Assembly: GCF_900114165.1 (NCBI RefSeq)
Contig: NZ_FOSB01000014.1
Location: 1-64,000, forward strand
Direction of reading: 5' to 3'
DNA from: Halobacillus dabanensis
GTDB taxonomy: Bacteria; Bacillota; Bacilli; Bacillales; Halobacillaceae
DNA: 64,000 bases
Shown: positions 59,887 through 64,000 of the stretch, in pieces
Numbering within the stretch: position 1 is the first letter of the stretch
Layout: each line of letters begins with the position of its first letter
Position numbers and translations under genes: made by a program
Notes under the pieces: model-generated
The model's input: the letters and a program-made list of their open reading frames with translations, nothing else
Told to the model about the DNA's origin: nothing
The model's database searches: none

Positions 59887-62800
59887 TTAAATGACATTAA
59901 AATAACGTGCTTCTGGATGGGCGAAAACCATTGCAGTTACGGATGCTTCTGGTTCCATCATGCACTCTTCCGTCAACTCGATGCCGATGTCTTCCGGACG
60001 GAGGAGCTGGAACAACTTTTTCTGATCATCAAGGTCCGGACAGGCTGGGTATCCGAATGAATAACGCTGGCCCTGGTATTTCGCAGAAAATCGCTCTTGC
60101 ATTGTAAAATCAGTAGGATCTGGGAAGCCCCACTTATCGCGAATCTGCTGGTGTACCTGCTCTGCTAATCCTTCCGCGGTTTCAAGGGCTAATGCTTGAA
60201 TCGCATGACTTTCCAAGTAATGCCCTTGTTCTTTCAGCTCGACAGCCCGCTTGCGGATGCCTTTTCCAGCCGTGACGGCGAAAAACCCGACATAATCCAT
60301 TTCGCCACTATCAACCGATCGTAAATAATCGGCCAAACATAAGAATGGCTCTTTGTTTTGTCTTGGGAAGGTGAAACGTTCGATGACTGTCTCTTGATCT
60401 TTCGGGTCGTAAATCAGTACATCGTCTCCATCGGATTGTGCTGGGTAAAAGCGGTACATGGCAGTAGGCTGTATCCATGCTTCCGTTTTTGCTCTTGCTA
60501 ATAATCCATCTACAACCCCTTTTAGATGAACTGCTTTTTCGTTTCCCTCAGCGAGCAGTTTATTGAATTTTCCCTTTAGCCCGAGATGATGCCCGATGAG
60601 CATCTGCATGTTGATGTAAGGTTCGATATGGGCGACAGGATGCTCGCGAATGACATGCTTTTCAAAATCGTGTGGTTGGTATACAGGTACGGTCTTAGAT
60701 ACGGACGATTTCGGTTTTACAGCAACAGCCGTACCGCCCGTGTCTTTAGGAGCAGTTTTGGTAACACGTGAAAGGGCTGCCGCTTGTTTTTCCGCCTGTT
60801 CTCCAAGAAATTGATCACGCTGATCATCATTACTGAGCTGATTTGAGATGGAAAGACCATCCATGGCATCCTTCGCATATAGGACAGGGCCCCCATACTC
60901 GGGGGAAATTTTCGTATGGGTGAACTTCCGGGAAAGAGCAGCACCACCGACGAGGATCGGTAAGTCGATTTCCTGCTGCTTCAAATCCTGAGCTGTTAAT
61001 ACCATTTGTTGGGCAGATTTGACGAGCAAACCAGACAGCCCCACAATTGTAGGTTCTTCCTGTTTGATTTGCTGGATCAACTCTGCCGGTGTAACCTTGA
61101 TCCCTAAGTCGACGACATCGAACCCATTGTTGCTCAAAATAATTTCCACAAGGTTTTTGCCGATGTCATGTACATCCCCTTTAACGGTTGCAAGCAATAC
61201 CTTTCCTTTTTTGTTCGATGTGTCGCCTTTTTCCATATGTGGTTCCAAATAGGCGACAGACGTCTTCATTACTTCAGCGCTTTGTAAAACTTCCGCGACG
61301 ATGAGTTGATTGTCATTGAACAGGCGGCCAACTTCTGCCATACCGTCCATTAACGGTCCATTAATGATAGCAAGAGGCGTTTCATATTCGGCCAGCGCTT
61401 TTTCTAAATCAGGCAAAAGACCTTCTTTTGTCCCTTCTACAACGTAATGAGCAAGGCGCTCCGCGAGGGTCATCGTGGACGTCGGTACTTTAGTTTCTTT
61501 TTTCTTACCTCTATAAAAAGCGGTGAATGAAGCCAGGGTCTCCTCACTTGTTTGGAAAAGGAGCTCATCGGCTAAGTCGATTTCTTCCGCGGCAATGGAT
61601 GCATAACGTTCTAGTTTTTCTGTATTAACGATCGCGTAATCGAGTCCTGCCTTGGTGCAATGATACAAGTATACAGCGTTCAATATTTCGCGGCCGACGG
61701 GTGGCAATCCGAAGGAGACGTTACTGACGCCGAGAACGGTCTGACATAAAGGGAGGTGTTCTTTGATCAGTCGTATCCCTTCAACCGTTGCCTCTGCCGA
61801 ACCGATATACTGTTCATCCCCTGTACCGACAGGGAAAACGAGGGGATCAAAGATAATGTCCTGTGGGTTTATGTTGTATTCTTCGACGAGAATATCATGT
61901 GACCGTTGAGCGATTTCAAGTTTCCTTTGTGCTGTGACAGCCATGCCTTCTTCATCGATCGTCCCCACCACTAGTGCTGCACCGTACTGTTTGACGAACG
62001 GGAGCACTTCCTTGAACCGTTCTTCCCCGTCTTCTAAGTTGATGGAGTTAATGATCACTTTCCCTTGCGAATAGGTAAGTGCTTTCTCTATGACATCGAC
62101 ATCGGTCGAGTCGATTACGAGTGGAACTTTAACCTTGTTGACGACTTGTTTCATGAATGCTTCCATGTCCTGGATTTCGTCGCGGTCCGGGTCAGCCAGA
62201 CAAATATCGATGACCTGTGCCCCTTTTTTCACTTGAGCACGGGCAATCTCGGAAGCTTCTTCAAACTTCCCTTCTGCAATTAGACGCTTAAATTTCCTTG
62301 AGCCGATGACGTTTGTGCGTTCGCCGACGAGAATCGGGCGATCCCCGGGATCATCATAGATCAGTGGCTCAATGCCAGAGACTGCGTGAGCATGAGCGTC
62401 AGGAGCTGTTCGTGGCTGGTATTTTTCAACCGCTTCCGCAATGGCACGGATGTGTTCAGGTGTGGTTCCGCAACAGCCACCGACAACGTTCAGCCATCCT
62501 TTTTCAGCAAAACCAGCCACTTTTGCAGCGAGCGATTCCGGAGTTTCATGGTAAACGCCTTCTTCGTCGGGAAGGCCAGCGTTCGGGTAGCAACTGACTG
62601 CTGTTGTTGCGAGCTCAGACAAGGAACGGAGGTGGTCACGCATGAACTCCGGGCCTGTTGCACAGTTCAATCCGACAACACTCGGTTTCATATGCTCTAG
62701 GGAAAGATAAAAGGCTTCAATGCTTTGACCGGCGAGGGTCGTCCCCATTGGTTCGATCGTTCCGGATACTATCAACGGCATTTCTTTTTGCAAGTCTTCG

Positions 62801-63342
62801 GTTGCCTTAGTAATACCTAAGAATGCCGCTTTCACATTAAGCATATCTTGACTCGTTTCTAATAAAAGGATGTCGACGCCACCTTTTATCAGACCGCGTG
62901 CCTGCTCTTCATAAGCATCTGCCAGTGCTTCGAATGTGGTACCCCCAGTAACGGAAAGGGTTTTCGTTGTAGGCCCCATCGCACCGGCAACGAAGCGGGG
63001 GCGGTCAGGGGTGCTGTAACGGGCCGCTGCTTTTTTGGCTATTTTAGCTGCTTCGATATTGATTTCTTCTGCCAGGTGTCCAAGGTCATATTCGTCTAAC
63101 ACAAGATCTGTCGCCCCGAAGGTGTTTGTTTCGATAATGTCTGCTCCTGCCTCCAGATAGCGGGAGTGAATGGAATCCAGTAAGCTTGGATAAGTAAGGT
63201 TTAAGTATTCGTTACACCCTTCATATTCCTCGCCTCCGAAGTCTTGTGGAGAGAGGTTTGCTTCCTGTAGCATCGTCCCCATCGCCCCGTCAAGGATAAG
63301 AATTTTTTTCTGCAGTTGTTCATCAAACCATGCGGATGCCAT
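59887..63342 (-). CDS. metH: Cobalamin-dependent methionine synthase
   Basis: An 1151-aa modular enzyme that transfers the methyl group of 5-methyl-tetrahydrofolate to homocysteine through cobalamin. The homocysteine/zinc domain (residues 1-320) starts [10 protein letters not shown] and ends with [12 protein letters not shown]; the pterin domain (about 340-610) has [13 protein letters not shown]; the cobalamin domain (about 650-870) has [10 protein letters not shown], the His-on loop, with SGLLVKS and VGGAALS; the activation domain (about 900-1151) ends with the SAM-binding [12 protein letters not shown]. All four modules are present. Its start overlaps the end of the upstream yitJ-like gene by 20 nt (coupled operon). 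GGAAGG precedes the ATG. Confidence 0.96.
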   Translation of the reverse strand: MASAWFDEQLQKKILILDGAMGTMLQEANLSPQDFGGEEYEGCNEYLNLTYPSLLDSIHSRYLEAGADIIETNTFGATDLVLDEYDLGHLAEEINIEAAKIAKKAAARYSTPDRPRFVAGAMGPTTKTLSVTGGTTFEALADAYEEQARGLIKGGVDILLLETSQDMLNVKAAFLGITKATEDLQKEMPLIVSGTIEPMGTTLAGQSIEAFYLSLEHMKPSVVGLNCATGPEFMRDHLRSLSELATTAVSCYPNAGLPDEEGVYHETPESLAAKVAGFAEKGWLNVVGGCCGTTPEHIRAIAEAVEKYQPRTAPDAHAHAVSGIEPLIYDDPGDRPILVGERTNVIGSRKFKRLIAEGKFEEASEIARAQVKKGAQVIDICLADPDRDEIQDMEAFMKQVVNKVKVPLVIDSTDVDVIEKALTYSQGKVIINSINLEDGEERFKEVLPFVKQYGAALVVGTIDEEGMAVTAQRKLEIAQRSHDILVEEYNINPQDIIFDPLVFPVGTGDEQYIGSAEATVEGIRLIKEHLPLCQTVLGVSNVSFGLPPVGREILNAVYLYHCTKAGLDYAIVNTEKLERYASIAAEEIDLADELLFQTSEETLASFTAFYRGKKKETKVPTSTMTLAERLAHYVVEGTKEGLLPDLEKALAEYETPLAIINGPLMDGMAEVGRLFNDNQLIVAEVLQSAEVMKTSVAYLEPHMEKGDTSNKKGKVLLATVKGDVHDIGKNLVEIILSNNGFDVVDLGIKVTPAELIQQIKQEEPTIVGLSGLLVKSAQQMVLTAQDLKQQEIDLPILVGGAALSRKFTHTKISPEYGGPVLYAKDAMDGLSISNQLSNDDQRDQFLGEQAEKQAAALSRVTKTAPKDTGGTAVAVKPKSSVSKTVPVYQPHDFEKHVIREHPVAHIEPYINMQMLIGHHLGLKGKFNKLLAEGNEKAVHLKGVVDGLLARAKTEAWIQPTAMYRFYPAQSDGDDVLIYDPKDQETVIERFTFPRQNKEPFLCLADYLRSVDSGEMDYVGFFAVTAGKGIRKRAVELKEQGHYLESHAIQALALETAEGLAEQVHQQIRDKWGFPDPTDFTMQERFSAKYQGQRYSFGYPACPDLDDQKKLFQLLRPEDIGIELTEECMMEPEASVTAMVFAHPEARYFNVI

Positions 63343-64000
63343 TGGAAACCTTCCTTTCTCGCTTTGCGCTTTGCTCTTTTATATATTTCGTCAACTCAAC
63401 GGTTATATCGTAACGCAAAAATGGAGTGATCAAGTAGATTCCGTTGAATAGATCCAGTGCCGTATCAATTAATGATTTGGAGATACGGATGCCCTCTGCT
63501 TGTGCTTTTGTTTTGTCTGTACCGGCAAGTTCCATTTTTTCCAGGACCTCTTTGGCAAGCGTGATTCCTGGTACTTCGTTGTGTAAAAATTCGGCGTTGC
63601 GTATGCTCGTCAGTGGCATGATGCCGATGTAAATGGGAGCTTCTATATGTTTTGTTGCTTCGTATGCTTCAATCATCTGCTCTTCATTGAACACAGGCTG
63701 ACTGATGAAATAATCTGCTCCATATTTGATTTTCTTTTCCATTCGTCCTACGGCGCGGTTCAAGTTGCGCACGTTGGGATTAAAGGCAGCGGCTACAGAG
63801 AATGAGGTACTTTCGCCTAAAGATTTACCGGAGAATGAAATGCCTTTATTCATCTGTTTGATGTAATGAATCAAATCGAACGAATTCAAATCATATACGG
63901 AGGTGGCACCAGGGAAGTCGCCTATTTTTGTCGGGTCCCCGGTGATCGCTAGAAGTTGACGGATACCAAGCGTGTGCAACCCCATCAAATGAGATTGTAA
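63323..64000 (-). CDS. yitJ: Methylenetetrahydrofolate reductase domain of YitJ-type protein (partial, 5' end outside window)
   Basis: The last 226 codons of a gene whose start is beyond the window edge; the frame is open to base 64000. [53 protein letters not shown] and the final TPFLRYD are typical of the MetF-like C-terminal part of the bifunctional homocysteine methyltransferase/methylenetetrahydrofolate reductase (YitJ). It supplies the 5-methyl-THF used by MetH, which follows with a 20-nt overlap. Whether the N-terminal methyltransferase domain is present cannot be seen here. Confidence 0.88.
   Translation of the reverse strand, partial: LQSHLMGLHTLGIRQLLAITGDPTKIGDFPGATSVYDLNSFDLIHYIKQMNKGISFSGKSLGESTSFSVAAAFNPNVRNLNRAVGRMEKKIKYGADYFISQPVFNEEQMIEAYEATKHIEAPIYIGIMPLTSIRNAEFLHNEVPGITLAKEVLEKMELAGTDKTKAQAEGIRISKSLIDTALDLFNGIYLITPFLRYDITVELTKYIKEQSAKRERKVSNGIRMV

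Overview
The window is chromosomal DNA of a Gram-positive, endospore-forming member of the Bacillaceae. Supporting evidence is the sigW-rsiW-cdaA-cdaR-glmM-glmS gene order, a glmS ribozyme, a Spo0E-family phosphatase, a SleB-type LysM hydrolase, AGGAGG-type ribosome binding sites and TTG/GTG starts. The protein set and the acidic character of many products suit a halophilic or halotolerant genus such as Halobacillus or a relative; that genus-level guess is inference only.

Layout. 1-1410: 3' end of 23S rRNA, 5S rRNA and ten tRNA genes closed by a terminator. 1800-10235: arginase, a Spo0E-like protein, the envelope-stress sigma factor SigW with its anti-sigma factor behind a recognisable SigW promoter, the c-di-AMP cyclase CdaA with its regulator CdaR, and the amino-sugar genes glmM and glmS. 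glmS has its own promoter, a glmS ribozyme and a terminator-like hairpin just before its ribosome binding site. 10700-17590: a RodA/FtsW polymerase, a small phospholipase A2-like protein, a DUF2243/CtaG/copper-binding-bundle set, and an arsenic cluster (arsR, arsB, arsC, thioredoxin reductase) with a visible operator. 17750-23570: a frameshifted GNAT acetyltransferase, a nucleotidyltransferase-like protein, a P-loop kinase-like protein, and cydDC behind a Rex-type operator. 23600-36800: mixed metabolic and uncharacterised genes, a CzrA-type repressor with a CadA-type P-type ATPase behind a clear promoter/operator, a divergent MurE-like ligase and a MESH1-like HD hydrolase. 36900-46450: a second RibF-like protein, DUF1450 and DUF1189-like proteins, a SAM hydroxide adenosyltransferase, an aldo/keto reductase, UvsE, a CDP-alcohol phosphotransferase, a cell-wall hydrolase, a sodium/amino-acid symporter, a flavin reductase and a DUF2935 protein. 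46620-50500: a GntR-ABC-permease-ECF sigma operon. 50975-64000: a TPP enzyme, a GAF-GAF-PAS-GGDEF-EAL protein, a Fur-controlled siderophore uptake locus with a reductase, and the methionine pair yitJ (partial)-metH.

Three patterns cut across the window. A family of intergenic repeats with inverted termini (ending in CTCGAAAC/GAGTCTTC-type sequence) occurs at about seven places. A terminator core reading CCACACCAGGTCA recurs. Metal homeostasis is over-represented (arsenic, Zn/Cd, copper, iron), and for four of these loci the cis-acting operator can be read directly. No CRISPR array, prophage or intact transposase gene was seen. Gene starts were chosen by ribosome binding site and family alignment, so several differ from the longest possible reading frame.
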